The notes beneath the pieces were generated by a model. The model worked only from the letters and a program-made list of their open reading frames with translations, did no database searches and was not told where the DNA came from. A program made the position numbers and the translations under genes. From Stichopus chloronotus (Eukaryota; Echinodermata; Holothuroidea; Aspidochirotida; Stichopodidae), in NCBI GenBank assembly GCA_021234535.1, contig SFZH01000008.1, forward strand, positions 18,887,358-18,951,357: 64,000 nucleotides of DNA, written 5' to 3'. Positions 36,371 through 52,000 of this stretch are shown here, in pieces (the first letter of the stretch is position 1; the number at the start of each line of letters is the position of its first letter).

Positions 36371-37090
36371 AATAATTCTGGCATCCATGCGCCTTTCATA
36401 CCCATCATCACCTTCACTAAGGATCACAACAGCCACTGAAGATCGCCTCCTCCACAGGTAGTTAGATCCCCACCTTCACTGGGTGGACAAGAAACTTCCT
36501 GGTTGATTCAAATATAACCTGATGACACAATATATCAACCATACACATGGATGAAAGTTGCCTGCTTCTTATACAGAATGGGTAGTGAATACTATGTTAA
36601 ATATTTTTCTTATCTTGAAATACCCCTGGAGCTAGCTTACCATTTACTTGATCCCACCTTCCACAAATGATGGTCAAATCACACGTTTTGTACTAAGACA
36701 GACCCGACAGGGTCAAATCATGCACTGACTTTACTACCATTGTATCCAGGCAGATAGAAATGAGTCACAACGTACACTTCCATCTCCAGGTACACTGGCA
36801 TAGATGTGTTTACATGGAAAGGGAAGAGGAGTGAGGGTGTTGAGAGGTGTAATAAAACTAGCAGCCAACCATGATCATAAAGACTGAAAACAAAAGTATT
36901 TGTGTTTTCAATCTTCTTGGTATCAACTCAAATTGTCAGATGACCTTATAAGTAACATCTTCGAAACATTTCCACACCCCTCCAAAGGTTACGGACTGAC
37001 CAGCACCAATGCAACCTGGAGAGACTCTCCATCACCATGGTGATGTCGTGTCAGCCATTGACTGCTGCCGAGACTCTGTCCGTTGCGCGA

Positions 37091-40000
37091 TCATTTCCAT
37101 GCTTGTCTCAGTGCTTTCATTGATGCTAGCCGTCTCGTCACCACCGCTGTGACCAGCAGTCCAGTCAGGACTGTACCAATGAACAGGTAATCAAAATCTT
37201 CCTTCAGTACATCAAAGAGGTTGGATGGTGTGGTTCGTGTGAAGTAAAAGTCTGCGGTTAATAGGATAGACAAGTTGTATGAGTTAGGCGTATCACAAGT
37301 AGAAAATAACCACAAAGCACAACACTGAGATGAATGAAAACCAGAAAAAAAGTTCATGTTCCCTGAGCAACTGATCATATTTCACCTCAAATGAAATTAC
37401 CAGCGGACCAAATTACCAGAATTGCACTAAAAAATGCATACTAGTGGAATTAAGTTAAGATTCTATTTTTTTTATTTTTCCCACATTTCTTTCTAACTTT
37501 GTTAATATGAATGAGCTTGTTTATTTAGTCTCCTGTTCTTACCTAAGCCATAAGCTAACACCAAGCATGTAGACTCAAGTCCTGCGGGACTGGTGTGAAC
37601 ATTCTCAATCCCAAATACCTGGGAAAAAAAAAGAAAAAAACAAGAACCTATCAACCGGGAAATAACCTTTTGAACATATAAATTAAATATCATTAATGTA
37701 TTAACATAGAAAGGGCAAAAACATTAAAAGTTTAGCAAATAATGAGATTTTGAATCAGCTGACTTGTACATTCACAGCGTTTCAAATCAGTCTATGTGGC
37801 TGACTTGTAAAAGGATTAGAGCAGCAGACCATTTTGACTCCTTGGTTTTAATGACTAGAAACATCTTAAAATAACAAACATTGATTGTAAGAAATTTCAG
37901 AAACACACTAGTGCACAGAGAGCCCACTATCAGAATAATTGCAATTGTTTATGAGCAAAGATAAGAACAACATTGATTGGAAATAAGGTGGATCACTGAT
38001 TTAAAAATAAAATGAAACCACAAAAAGTTATGATGAAGTAAACACGTACATCACTTAATCATTGAAGTAACGACGTGACAGTTAAATTTGGCTTGGTAGT
38101 TACGAGAACACCAATTCCAGTCAAAATCTGCAAAACAGCAGTAATTTGTGACTTGCTAGTAAAGAGAGATGCTAAAACACACACCGTTTGATTGTAATTG
38201 ATGAAAAACGTCGGTGGGACGGTCAGCTCTGGTATGTAAGGTATCAGACCCTCCTCTTTATGCTGTTGGGTCGGAACCAACGGTCTCCTTGGATCCAGGA
38301 ATCTCTTGGGCACAGAAATGATGCCGCCAGACTGCAGAACCACTGAAAAGGAACGAGTGAGACCATTGCTAAGTGACAGCAACAAATCTCAGGATAATTC
38401 CTTGAAATTTCAATTTTTTTTTACTATCTGTGGCATTGAGGAGGAGTGTAGGAGTGAGATGGGATAATAATGGTGAGGTAAGCAAGAGGACTCTTTCTCA
38501 TCCACTCCAGAGGAAAGTGTATTTTCATTTTGATCTCAATTTCTCCTACTGTTATTATTCTCTACATCAACTTATTTTTTTATTACTGTCCTTTTTTCAG
38601 ATGCACAACAACCACTTACTCAAAACATGCTTTGCCGTGATCCCTTTTTCAGTGTGAGTTGTGGCCATAGCCTGAAGAGGTTCTGAGAAGATGTAAGACT
38701 GCCTCTCTACGAGAGGGCCACTGGGAGGATCCAGAGAGGAAAATGCAGTGCTATGGTAAAGAAAAAGAGAAGGGAAGTTTTTTTGCAAAGAGGAAAGAAA
38801 CATTCACTCTTGAGAAACTGTTTTGTAAAAACATTTTTACTAAAAAACGAAAAAAAGAAAACAAATTTATGTAGCAGATGGTACAATGAACTATCAATCA
38901 ATATCTGATGCAAGGGACCACTTGTTTAAGTCCAATCAACTCTCAAGATAATGCTGCAAACAGTATTACCAACCCCTATGAAGGCAAGTAACTTTGGGAT
39001 AGAAAGTTAACTACTCTGTTAATACTTTCAGACTATTCAATTTTGGAAACACATCAATTGATGTGCAAAGAGTGCGAAGGACCCTGCAAAGTCACACCAT
39101 TCAAAGTGAAATATTCTTACCATATTTAATATCATGCAAAAATTAGAATTAAGTCACAAATATTTAACTAAGGTAATAGTTTTAAGAATTGTACAAATTT
39201 AAATGACAATAATCTTTGGTTTGCACCACTTAAATAATCTTACCTATTTTTCTGAGAACTTCCCTCAAACAGCTCTAGGACGGTCACTTCATTACGTCTG
39301 TAGCGATTGTTCCAGAAGTGATACTAGAGGAAACATTGGTAAAGAATACATTTACAAGATAGAAAAATTATGTCAAGCTCTTTCTTTTCATCTATAAAGG
39401 TGATTCCGGAAGTGATGCTAGCAGAAAGAATAGACAGCAACATGCATGACGGCAACAAAATGGAGGACTACATGCTTCAAAGGGAAATAGGGTGTTTAGA
39501 ATACACCAACATGACATACAAAGAAATAGCTTTAGTCATTGTTAAACTATCCAGTCTCATCAATAAACACCTGCCAAAGCTTCATATCTTCAAATCATTA
39601 TGCATGTGATGAGTAACAGACGATGCATGACTTGAATTTTGAAAAGTTTAGGTGTAAAATAAGTGTTGAGCAACAAATAACTGAGTTTTTATCTGTGAGA
39701 AACTTATTTCTTGAAAAGAAGACTACTGTCCTTCCTTATTTTGAATAATCTATCATTCTGCATCCACAAACATTGGTTTCAACAGTATGGATGTTTTCGG
39801 TAAAACGAACGCCCTATTTCCCTTTTAATGAACTCTTTTGTTACTTCTGTAACGATCTCTCTTCAAGTGATTCTGGGTAAATTTAAAAAAGGAACAATGA
39901 GAAGCTAACAAACTACTTATTATGACTTTTGTAAAGCATACTTCCCAATGGGAAGAATGAAAGAACCACGTGATAGCAATAAGATGTGCTAGCAGTAAGT

Positions 40001-43000
40001 TTCCCTACTGCTATGGCTACATGGCAGGTTGTACTGGATAAATTAAATGCTTGAGGTCAGTTTAATTAGTTTTTCCACATTGATGTTAACTGATCACATA
40101 CATACATGCACTGAACACCTCCTACATTTCCACATCAACTGGCAAACGGCCTATTGATGTTATTCCATTCTGGGAGGATTTGTCATGCAAATATTTGAAG
40201 AAATGGCAGCGAGAGAAAAAAGATTCACAAAATCAGCAATTGGTTAATATGGATGATAGTTATTTTTATTATTGGCCCTGACTATTAAAAGGGCAGCACT
40301 GTCTGTAGGATTTCATCAGCATTTTTATAGACCATCTCTCTAAGATACCAGATTGTTTTCAGATGCACTTGGCGGAAACACAAAAGTGAGATTGAAGATT
40401 AAAGAAAGGTACAACCACATTGGCAATAAAAAGATGTAACCAATCTTGATTGACATGGACATTCACAAATCTAGCAATATTTGTGAGAATGTTGTATACA
40501 AAATGAACAACTACAACGGATGAGAAGTACCTTTAGAGATGCCAGGCAAGATATCCTTCAAACTGGTGCTTTGCCTAAAAGAGATATAAATGGTGACCAT
40601 AGCAACCACTGACTACTTACAACAACCCAGTTCTCAGAGTGCACGACATGGACAGGTCCTTCAACTCTCTTGTGATCTGTCTGGAAGACAATGTTTCCTG
40701 TTACCATGTCGATCAAGTACACCGTCACATGACCTGCCACGGTAAAGAAAAAAGGAAGCGTGAAGGGCAAAAGGCAAGTTTGAATATGTGATTAGGAGAC
40801 ACAATAAATCACATCTTTAACAGTGTATTAAAAGACAAACAAGTCATCTCAAACAGTGCTACCAATCTGATCTGCAAATTCCAACTAGCTCTGCTGGATG
40901 ATCAACATGGTAGTTGGAACTGAGCCAGGTGTAAAGTCCACACTCTCTTAAAAGTTAATACAGAGTGAACGTTTATCACATTCGAATGAGATTCAAACAC
41001 TGGAAGATGTTCCTCAGTCAACCAATTGATAAGGTACCGGTGCAAAAGCAAAAGATTCTTTTAACGATCGAGCGGGACAATGAAAACAGATGAAGGTTAC
41101 AAAGACACACAGACAGGATTCAGAGAGAATTAAATCAAAAATTGATAAAATACAAAAAAAATACTGACTCTTAGCTGTGGCATCCTCTCCTTCACTGATC
41201 ACAACGACCAGGTTTGGGTTGAGGTATTTGTATAGCACTGTACGATCTCCAAGAACCCGACCTTGAGAATGCACCTCCTCTGTTTGAAAGTTTGAAAATA
41301 AAGTAAGTGAAATGTTTCACAGTGACTTGGGAAGCAAGTTATCAATCAGTTATTTGAAAAGTCAAAACAAAAAAAGTAAAGGAGAACTTCATGAACAGAG
41401 GAAAGCAAGCAATAGCAGCTGTTGATCTAAGATGTTTCATTGTCATTGTGTAAATAAACAATAATTCAGTAGTCTTTCCACACAATTTTAACAAGCTATT
41501 TGGGGGAAATATTTCATACATTTGACTTGCTGACCTGTTGGTCTCTTAGCAACCACATGGGTGATCGTCTGGAGTAAAGATGGCAACTGGACATGCCAGA
41601 TTTCTTCAGCAGCTCTAACCGGAACAAAGCTTTCTTGCAAGGCCTGGGTGTCATCTACTGGCCCTAGTTGGTACCCATACAAGGCTCCACTTTTCGAGTC
41701 AGCCGTAAAGAGGTACAGTTTGTCTGAATTTTTTTCGATGACAGACCGGGAAGTTGGTGGGTATACGTAAACCTGAAACAGTCCATATGAAGTCAGAGGT
41801 AGTGGTGGAGGCTCATTATTGCTCAAACTGTGTGTTCACTTCTCCTGCAAACATCAGCATTTGTGAACACTCGCAATGAGTCTGTAAGAACTATCTTTTG
41901 TGCCAATGTTGCTCAAATTTTACTGAAATTTGAGCAAAACAGCCAAAAATACTATGAAAACAGACCATGCCATTCATGAAACCTTTCTATTCTGAAAAAT
42001 AACCTTGAGCTTATTATAGGAATAATTGGTACAAATTAAAAAACAAAAAGTGTTTTTAGGACACCAAAAACTTTTAATCTCATTTTAACAACTGCACCAA
42101 CCACTTTGTCTCCTAGTATCTTGAAGGGGCACCTTGAGTTGTTTCATGAAATTCACTGAACTTTTAAAAACCTGTCCCATTTCCTTCACGTACTAATGGG
42201 AACCAAGAGTAACCGATGTGTCACACACAAATGAACATTCATGAGTGAGTACTTAATGATTCATGGACCATTTCACTTTTTATTCATTCAGAAATTTCAG
42301 AAGATTTATTGTATGTTTTTTTTTAATTTTCGTTACACTCTGTTACTAACTTGTTACGTCCTAATACTTTTGTATTGTTCTATTGTATTTCTACTGTTTC
42401 ACTCCTTTTTATAAATATTTTGATACTGATACTATATTTATACTCTAATATTTATATTAAAATAAAATTGAAATAGACATACTTGCACATAAGTAGTAAT
42501 TCATATGCAAATAGCTATACAAGCCATAGTAAAAAAAAAAATTCAACATTACTGGTAGTTTTCATGACTATTGGATCTGGAACTTGCTAATTATGCTAAT
42601 TGTCATGTGATGAATCTTTCAAAAGTTATCACTGTCAGTTCAATGTACTGCGTAAATGCAAATGAGAAACCTTTTAATTCTCTGCGACAAAACAAAAAAG
42701 CCACGATATGTCTTCACAATAAGAATCAGTACACTACCATATCATCTGTATCCACCAAAAGAATGATCTTCATAAATTCCTGATCAACGATATTCTGCAT
42801 GGTTGCCTGCTTTAAGGTGAAGGGGAGTTCCAGGCCATCAGGGTGCTCTGGTACCGACGGTTTGCCATTGATGGGGTTGAAGGAGAATATGACATGCCTG
42901 TCAGAATCCTGTGAGGAGAAATGCAAAATATCGAAAACAATTGTGTGGAATCACACTTTTGTGATGATGCATAAAATAAAATGGTTGAGGATACGATTTA

Positions 43001-46000
43001 AAATCTAGAATAACGACATTTAGAAGTGAAACCCAGTTGGTGACAGAATGATTGGAGAGACGCAACTGCATACAAAACCTACTATCTGTGCGCTAATCTT
43101 AACGTACAAAAAGTTATTTCAAAACAATAATCTTTTTTTTTTTGTTGCTACGTTAATACCTTAGATTTGGCAATGATTGTACACCGTGGGGGGTTTGGGA
43201 AATGGGCCGTGGTCCTCTGAATCATGAGCGGCAGCACCTGTTTTCCGCTTCTGGTGATCGGTTCCATGTTTGGCAAGAAACGGCTCCACAGGATGCAGCC
43301 ATCTTCAGAGTCTAGTCCAAATACCTTTTAAGAAACAGAAACATGGAATATAATAGAGATTCAAGACGGCAGCAGGTACTTGGCCCTGACAACCCAACCA
43401 CCTTTGTTGTCTTGCAAATTGTTTGTACCAAACTAATACATGACAGTGCCATTTGCTCATCCCTCCCTCTAACCTGTAAACATCACGCACTGGAGCTATC
43501 ATTTCCAACCAACACAGTTACATGAATACGAGTTTTGAAATTTCTTCATCATCTGCTATAATGGGAGGATCAAATTTGTTCTTGATGCCATTTCCTTCAT
43601 CCACCACAATTCCTTCCTTTCCCTAACCTCCCCTCTGACACAACTGATATTTCTTCTGACAGAAATTGGCTTCTGCTGTCCATAATGATATCGAAAGACT
43701 CATTTTGATAACATCCACCATTTACACTTCCACCAACTCCTGATACTAATAAATACACAATCATTTTCATTTACAACCAGCAAGCATTTCACAAACTAAA
43801 AAGGACCAGATTCCTTAAACGCACTGTGGTTTCGACGATCCGAATATGACCATTTTTTTTTTTAATGTGACATTTCAGCATTAGTATGTGTCAAAGGCTA
43901 CCTATGATTTATATGAAATATCAGATCTGCACAAGCTTCCTTTCTTGAGATCATGCCTACAAGGTTTTCACCAGCTGACCCCTGCTGACATTGTATGACA
44001 TTTGACCTCCATTAAAGACCAAATGGTTCTTGTACTCAGTAAGATACAACTACATACAGAATATGACATCTGTCAAAGCTTCTGTTCTTGAGATATGCCA
44101 TTTACAAGAATTTCATGTGACCCTGTTGACCTCAAATGACCTTTAACCTTCTCCACAGACAATAGAATTCTTGTATACTCGATGAGATACATCGACTTTC
44201 TTCATGGGAGATCTGTCCAAGTTTTCCTTCTTGTTATATCATGTTTACAAGATTTTCACAATTTGACCCCTTGTTGACCTCAAATGACCTTTGGCCTCCC
44301 CCAAAGTCGAAAATGATGTCTTAATCAATGTCATACACTTTACACACTACTTATGACATTTTGCCAAGCTTCCCTTGTTGAGATATCGTGTTTTCAAGGT
44401 TTCACAGTTTGGCCCTTCCTGAACCCAAATGACCTTTGACTTCCACCAGAATCAATAGGGATTTTGTCCTCAATGTGGCACACTAACAGACCACATATGA
44501 AATTTGTCCATGCTTCCCTTCTTGAGATATACATGGGTATCTGTACCCTATGAGATACACCTACTTCTTGAATATGACATATGTCAAAGCTTCCCTTCTT
44601 GAGACAGGCTGTCTACAAGAATTTCACAATTTGACCACTGTGGACCTCAAATGACCTTTGACCTCCACCAAAAACAATAGTCTTCTTCTACTCAATAAGG
44701 TACACCTACATACCAAATATGAGATTTGTCCAAGTTTCCCTTCTTGACATATTGTGTTTACAAGGTTTTCACAATTTGACCACTGTTGACCCCAAATGAC
44801 CTTTGACATCCACCAAAACAATAGGGTTCTTCTGCTTAATGTGGTAAAACTACATACTAAAAATATGAGATCTGTCTATAGGTTCCTTTCTTGAGATATC
44901 GTGTTTACAAGGTAGGGCATTCACAGACATACACACACACCCTCACACACCCATACACACACATATGCATAATTACAAAGGCTATGATTATCACTGAAAC
45001 CTAATTACCTTGCCAGCCCTGGTAGCCACTACAATAATCTTGTGGAGGCTGAACTCATCCCTGGTTAGATACTCAGTAATATCTTCTTCTGTTTCATCAA
45101 ACTCGATGGCATAGGTCAGCTGTTCCACATTGTGGTCGTGGTGGATACCTCCTCTTTGAAATGACTCTACCTTCCTCCTGAGTTGCTCCAAATAATTCTG
45201 ACCAGGAGAAGAGTAGAGAAAGAGTCAAAGGGAGCACTTACAACAAAAGAGATGCCCCCCCTCTCCCTCACACTCCACCTGAACCGGTCAGAGGGAGGAT
45301 GAACAAACAAACCATCATTTCTCATTTCAAAAGAAATATCCTCTCACCCAAACTCAACCCCTCCAACTCTGCACTGCACTGTCATTTATCATGAGAGAAA
45401 AGAGGAAGTTCAGCACCAATGGTGCGAGGAGACACAGTGTCTATTGGAAAATTACTACAGACAATTTAAGCACTTTGTTAAAGTATGCAGGTCACCACGG
45501 ACAGATATAGTAGATTGTCACATACCTGCAATTGAGCAAACTGTGTGCTTGTTCTTCTTGCAAACATTGAAAATATATTATCTGGAGAGAAAATGAAAAA
45601 AAAAAAAGGGGGGGTCTCGTGAAATGTCCCAAACTTTCAAAGCTTTAAGTGCAATGAGGTAACTCTAATCGATACATGACTTTGACTGTTCACCTGGTTT
45701 CAACCTGGATCTAACTTTCAACACTGTTTTAAAAAGTTCATAAAATCTGCTAGATTTTCTGTTTTTTACAATTTCGAACATCTTTCAGTCAAAACTGTGT
45801 ACAGATTTGGCAAATCTGCATCAACAACAAAATGAAAAAAGAAAAAATGGTATGAAACTGAATACGCACCTCCTTTCCTTGTTCCAAACTCATCTTCAAA
45901 CTGAGCCTCTGTTTCAGAGACAGGGAGGTCCACCATCTCCACTGACAATGCAGATGCCAAAGACTCCTCTCTACTCCAAAGAATACTACCTACAAAAGAA

Positions 46001-49000
46001 AAACAACACAGAAGAGGCTTAAAAGGAAGCAGCGGTAATAAAAAGTCTGGAGCACAATTGGCAGAGTTTTAATACAAATACCTGGCTCTTGCATCCATTG
46101 AATTACAATATACTTTCAATTCAATGGCCAAAACAGCACACAAAACTGCTAATATATGGCAAATAGGTTATTGCGCAAAATAGTGATAATCATAGCTGCC
46201 TTACTATTGAAATGTTTGCAACACATTTTGTACATCATAACGTGTAACATGGGTTAGCGACAAAGATTTGTTGTTTTGCTGGCATCACTGTGCTAAACAC
46301 CTTACCATGTAAAATTGGTAAATATTTCTTCAGTTTAAGTTTTCTGCGGCTTTATTAAATTCAGTATAGAGCTACAGCTCACTGAAGGGGGGGGGGTTAA
46401 ACTAAATTCAAACTACAACTGCATTTGCCTGCAAATATGCAGAATGGTAATGTGTGGTAGGTAGGCCCTTGTTGTTGGAAGTAAGCCAGTCTTGGTTGAT
46501 CTACTCCTCACAGGAGCTGCCTGTTTGGGGAAGGGAGTGTTGATAAATGCTGCCCCCTTTCCGAATCCAATGTTCTGATATCACACTGGACGAATGAAAA
46601 ATTAGATTTGATATCTCTCATAACGTTGTAAAACTGATGACAATTATCGTTCCTACATATTTCACACAAAAACTGCTTAAATGAACTGAACTGCTGAACT
46701 GCTCATAGTTAGAAAACCCTAGCACTGCTGTATATTTGTCAAAATAGTTCTCTGTTTTCACCAGTGTAATAAAGCATGAGAGAAGTACAGCACAACTCGC
46801 TCAACCAAGTGCAAAAAAGGACGCCATGTTGTACCCACTTAGAAGCAGTGACGCAGTACGTGATTATTTTGAAACCAAATGGCATCATGTTACACACCAA
46901 CTTGGAAGCAATGATTGATACGTCAGGTTTATCACCTCAGTGAAAGAAGGCCGCTTTCCATTTCATGGTGTTTTCTAAAAATTTATCTGCAGGGCTCCTT
47001 ACATCATGATTGAAGTTGTGCCATATGCTTTCCTTTGGTAGACTTTGATTTAAAGATGACCATGGACAGTTTTATGAACTAAGTTATGCTACGTGCAGGA
47101 AAAGTTGTTATGAGCCACACGAGGCTCTACAAAAGAATTTGGCATTTGATTGATAATGACAAGATTGCAGAGTGGCGCGCTACAGTAATGAACCAGTGGA
47201 AAATGGATTTGTCTACGAGGATGCTGTAACAAAGTTGTAAAAGATTAAAATTACTCTTGTCATAGTAGATGAGAGTGCGGTTACTGTGTTGAGACTGGTA
47301 AGTGGAGAGTGGAAATAAATCGCTGGTTACCTCCTTGCTGTACTAGATGCAGAGCATGGTCAGATGTCTGCAGTAACATGCGGCTTCCCATGGTCCTGTC
47401 TTTCTTGTCCAGGTACATGGCATAGACCTGCACAGATAAAAATAAGAAGATGATTACCCAAAGAGTGGAGGAGAAAGGAAAGAAAAAAAGAAACACATCA
47501 AACTTTTAGAGGTGCCCCAGTCAGCAATCAGCCGACTAAATGACATAAAAGACTTTGTTGGAGTTACCTTAGCAGGTTTTCCTGTTTCTGATTCCAGTCT
47601 GACTCTGCTTCTCAGTGCTGTGATTTCTGAATCCTGATTATGACTCTGGATTGACAGGTCCTGCTGAAAAAGCAAAATAAAAACAGGCGCTGCAATATCA
47701 GAATAGATTAATGACTAGAATTTTTGAGATCACAAAGTAACAGTGGTATTATTTAATGACTTTCTTTGAGAGGTTTTAAGATAAACCTATCATGGAAACA
47801 AAAGCAAATATCAGTCTGTCATCAGACATTAAGACAGACAGTGTGCACAGACATTAAGACTGACAGTAAGACACATATTAAGACAGAGATTAAAAGACAG
47901 ACACAAGACAGTAAGACAGAGACATTAAGACAGACAGTAAGCACAGACATAAAGACTGACAGTAAGACAATATTAAGACAGGCAGTAAGACACAGATATT
48001 CAGACAGACAGTAAGACACACACATAAAGATAGAGACATTAAGACAAACAGTAAGACCCAGACATAAAGATAGACAGTGAGATACAGCCTACAAGATCAC
48101 AGTTTATTTCCTATTCATGGCTTACCTTGTTTTTACCAGAAACAATTGTTAGTATCTGTTGATCTTTGTAGTAGTCAAAGGTAAATGAAAGTACCTGAAG
48201 AAAGAATCATAAAACAAGACCTGAGAATATGAAACAATGAGTTGGTGTGTCCATGACAACACTCTGAGATCCACAGGACATTGTGGTATTCAAATACAAC
48301 CTGTGTATCTAAAACCTTGTCCACAAAATCAAATTACACTCTAGAAACCTTACTGAACAATATGAATATAGAGTTTAGTGACAGCCACCTGCAATGTCAC
48401 ATACAAGTTCAGAGATCTCACAGATACGCTGTCCAGAGGCACAGGATATTAAATATCTAATATCTAGCTAGACAATGCCAGTCAGATCCACGGAGCCTTT
48501 GCTACTGACCCAACACCTTTGAGATGACTAACTAGCCATGTTTTATGCAAAGGAAAATGGTAAAGAAGGATTTCAATGGATAACTAAATGTAAAAGCTAT
48601 TCTAAAGATAATTCTATAAAAATTTGAAAAATGTGAAGGAATCGATGAGGACAGCCTCACTGAAAGTCAGTGACATCATAATTACCAGCAATGATCACCG
48701 AATCAACAGTTTTAAATATCATCAGTTCAAAGTTGGTGGTGAAAGGTGTAAAAGTTTCTTTACGAAATTGAATTGTGCAAATTTAGAATTAGTATACTAG
48801 TGTATGCCATAGCATAACCATCCCACCATCAAGCCACTGATCCTGAAACGACTGTCATGGCATCGGCCCTGAAACTGCTGTTACAGCGATGAGTCTGGAA
48901 CCACTATCATGGAATCCGCCGTGAACCACTATCACGATGTATCTTATGACCACTATCATGGCAATCAGGAATCACTATCGTGACAGCAACCCTGAGATCA

Positions 49001-52000
49001 CTATCATGACAATTACCCAGAACCACTATCATGTCAGCTGACCAAGAGCCATTATCATTCATGGCATTTCCTTCCACCAACTATCATAAAATCTTCCATG
49101 GTATCCTTGCCTGAAATCACTCCACAAAGTTTGAATTTTTGGAAGAATTTCTTTACCGATGGAAAGTTCTTTATCAGCAGCAAATCTTCTCCATCCAACT
49201 TCAACCAGGCTAAGGATCCATCTTCAAATTGGAGTGCGAAGGTGTTTTGATCGCCGATGGAGTACTTATCGGCTGGCTCAACTTGAAACCCTGTTGCTGA
49301 TAACTGTAATTTCTGCGGGAAGAAATTTGTACAATTTATTAACACAATGAGTATAACACAATGACAAACCACCATGCGCTGAATAAATCTAAATCATTGG
49401 TAAACGAGGACTGAGTCGGGTGGCGAAAACTTGGGACCGGGTACCATTTGCGAGTACTCGGTCGGGTAACGGGGACCCAAAGCAGGACTGAATTGCGACC
49501 CAAATCCTCGGAATTTAGGCCTAGCCTAGTCATGAATAAACAGAAACACAAACATCATGCGTAATCACCATAGATACTGTACCCTGTGTAGTCCTACACA
49601 CGTAGTGCCATCACAACCCTTCAAAAAAAACATCTTACTGCAAATTTAAAACTTGAATCTAAATATTAAAACCCACGAAGACTGATTAGTAATAAGAAAT
49701 CATTCAAATGTTTCTTTAAATAACGTCACTCTGTAAGTTACAAAGAGTTGGCTGTTCCTTTTTAGATCAAATAAAATACATAAGATTGCTGTTGTGATGA
49801 GGCTATTTGCTATACATCTCACCACGTTAGGATATGATTATGGTAAATTTTTGGAAGGCTTCTCACAATCTTTTCTATTTGTTTCCCTGTGACACTTTTT
49901 TTTTATATTTAAGCCCAAAAATATACATAATATAGTTTGGCTTCCATGACCTTTACAACAGTTTTGTTAAGAATTGGAGTTTTACAGCGATATCAGTGAA
50001 ATTTTTTCTGATTGAATATTCACCACAGCTGAAATGGTTTCCACCCTACGTTATGCTACATTGTTCATAGGAAAGATTCTATAGCTCAATGCAAAATTCA
50101 GAGCTACAAGACGGTCCACAGCAAAATGGAATTTTGAGGGATATAAGTCTCTTGGCTAGAGAGTTTCACAAACTTGAGGTACAAAACTGAACTTTCTTTT
50201 TTTATTTTACAAAATCGGTGGTTTTACATTTTCTAACACCAATTAAAACACCACCATAATGCTACAGCTGGTATTTGTCTATCTATTGTCACAATTATGT
50301 CGATCAGAGATCAGAATAAAAACAAATTGCCGTAAGCCTACTCATGCCCTGAAACATGCAGTTGAGTGCTTTTCTTTCTTCCCAGCAGGTACCCGTTTTG
50401 TTCATTTGAGTTTTGGGTACCTATACATTGGGTATCAAGATATCTGAGTACCCGACTCAGCCCAATGGTAAACACAATTAACACTGTGATGGTGGAAACA
50501 ATATTTGCTTATGAAATAGAGAAAAGGAGTTAAGAAATCTTCATTGTCACATAAGCAATTACATTTTAATTGATTGATGATTGATTGTTGCATTGTTGCA
50601 AATCAATCGAAGTATGAAAATATAAAAAAAACTCTTCAGATTAAAACTAACTCAAACTTCTGGCTTCCTACCGTTATTGGTACAGACGAGAATCCTGTTT
50701 GGGCTTGCTGCTTACTTCTGATGGTAGCAACCCTGACAGCCTTGCTCTGGGGATCGGCGCAAACCACTTTATCTCCTGCGAGGGTGATGCACGAAGTGTC
50801 TGCTTGTAACCATGGCGACGGTATCTGCGTCTGAACAGTCATAACAGAATCAATGGGATTTGATTAACTACAAACATTTTCAAAGTTTATTCCTTTTCTA
50901 TTTCCTGGTCATTGTATTAATCAACAGTCAGTCAACCGCATAAAGCTAGAATATGAGTTGTACTGGTAATGGCTTGATCATCGACCTTTGTTGTTCATCG
51001 TATTTCAGGGAAGGGAAAGTAGGGGAAAAGATCAACTGTTACAAAATCTGAAAGGAACTGTGCATTCATCATTCAGATATTTGAAAATGAATATTGTCTT
51101 GACATTTTTGCTGACCCTACAAAAGTCAGACTCTACAACAAAACATAGCAGTCGATCACCTTTACCCAAAATCAAGCAGCCCAACAGCACTGGATATGCA
51201 TATTCACTTATGCAAAAATTGGACTTCATGTGTTTTTGTGGGGGCTTTGACATATGCGACCGAATCTGACTTTCACAGACAAATCTTCAGCTCATATTTC
51301 AGCTTTAACAATTAACATCAGAATGATTACCTGTCCCAGCAAGGTGCCATCTTTGGCATTATACCTAAAAACCTTAAAACCGATCCCAGGGGTTCTTCCA
51401 AGGACCACAAGCACACCATCCTCTTCATCCTGAGAATTCACCTGGAGCATGTAATCTTGGATGGCATCGCTACAAAAGGAAAGAAAAACTAATCAAGTTC
51501 TACTAGCAACAAGACAAGTTAACTGAAACTTGTCATTACATGTTACTTCCAAACAAACAAAAACTATCACAAAAAAATTGTCTGATCTTTGCTGAAAATT
51601 TTGCAGACTGCTAGCAAATTTACGGGAACTTTCAGGGATCTGTTGCAATTTTCAGCTGAAGAGCGGAGATCCCTTCATTTTGCAATGACCCTCCAAAAAA
51701 GCAGGACGGTCTCTTTCTCGATCTTCCTCACCGTGCTCCCCACCATAGCATCTCAATCGGTCAGTGGAATCTTGGCGTATCACCAAATGATACGCCAAGA
51801 TATTTGTCATCATGTGTAGACCTGGAAAAACAGTGCAAACCAGAATATCTGTGAACTTTCAGAGCATTCATGGACTGTTTTCAGCTGTTGTTGAATAAAT
51901 CTGATGGGTAGGTGTATTGTTGTGAATTTAAAAAGGTGAAAAATCATGAAGGGCTCATTGAGTTGGTGTCTTTATGTTGTGCCCAATATGAAGAAGACTG

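Larger units (their letters stand above)
29032..37090. other. TMEM201-EMC1 convergent intergenic region and 3' UTRs
   Basis: About 8 kb between the two stop codons, holding the 3' untranslated regions of TMEM201 (plus) and EMC1 (minus). I see no coding exon of a third gene; a 100-codon open frame at 33474-33776 shows no recognisable motif. Repeats include a hAT-like MITE (29281-29624), a TA microsatellite (31233-31263), a family A element (34083-34647), a family B copy (34874-35113), ATCGAT/ATATTG-rich sequence (35270-35540) and a ~21-bp tandem (36308-36370). I could not find a confident polyadenylation signal for EMC1. Confidence 0.65.

Noticed and set aside
39370..39609. 79-codon open frame in EMC1 intron 18
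   Set aside because: It lies mostly inside the family C MITE, whose other copy does not keep the frame.
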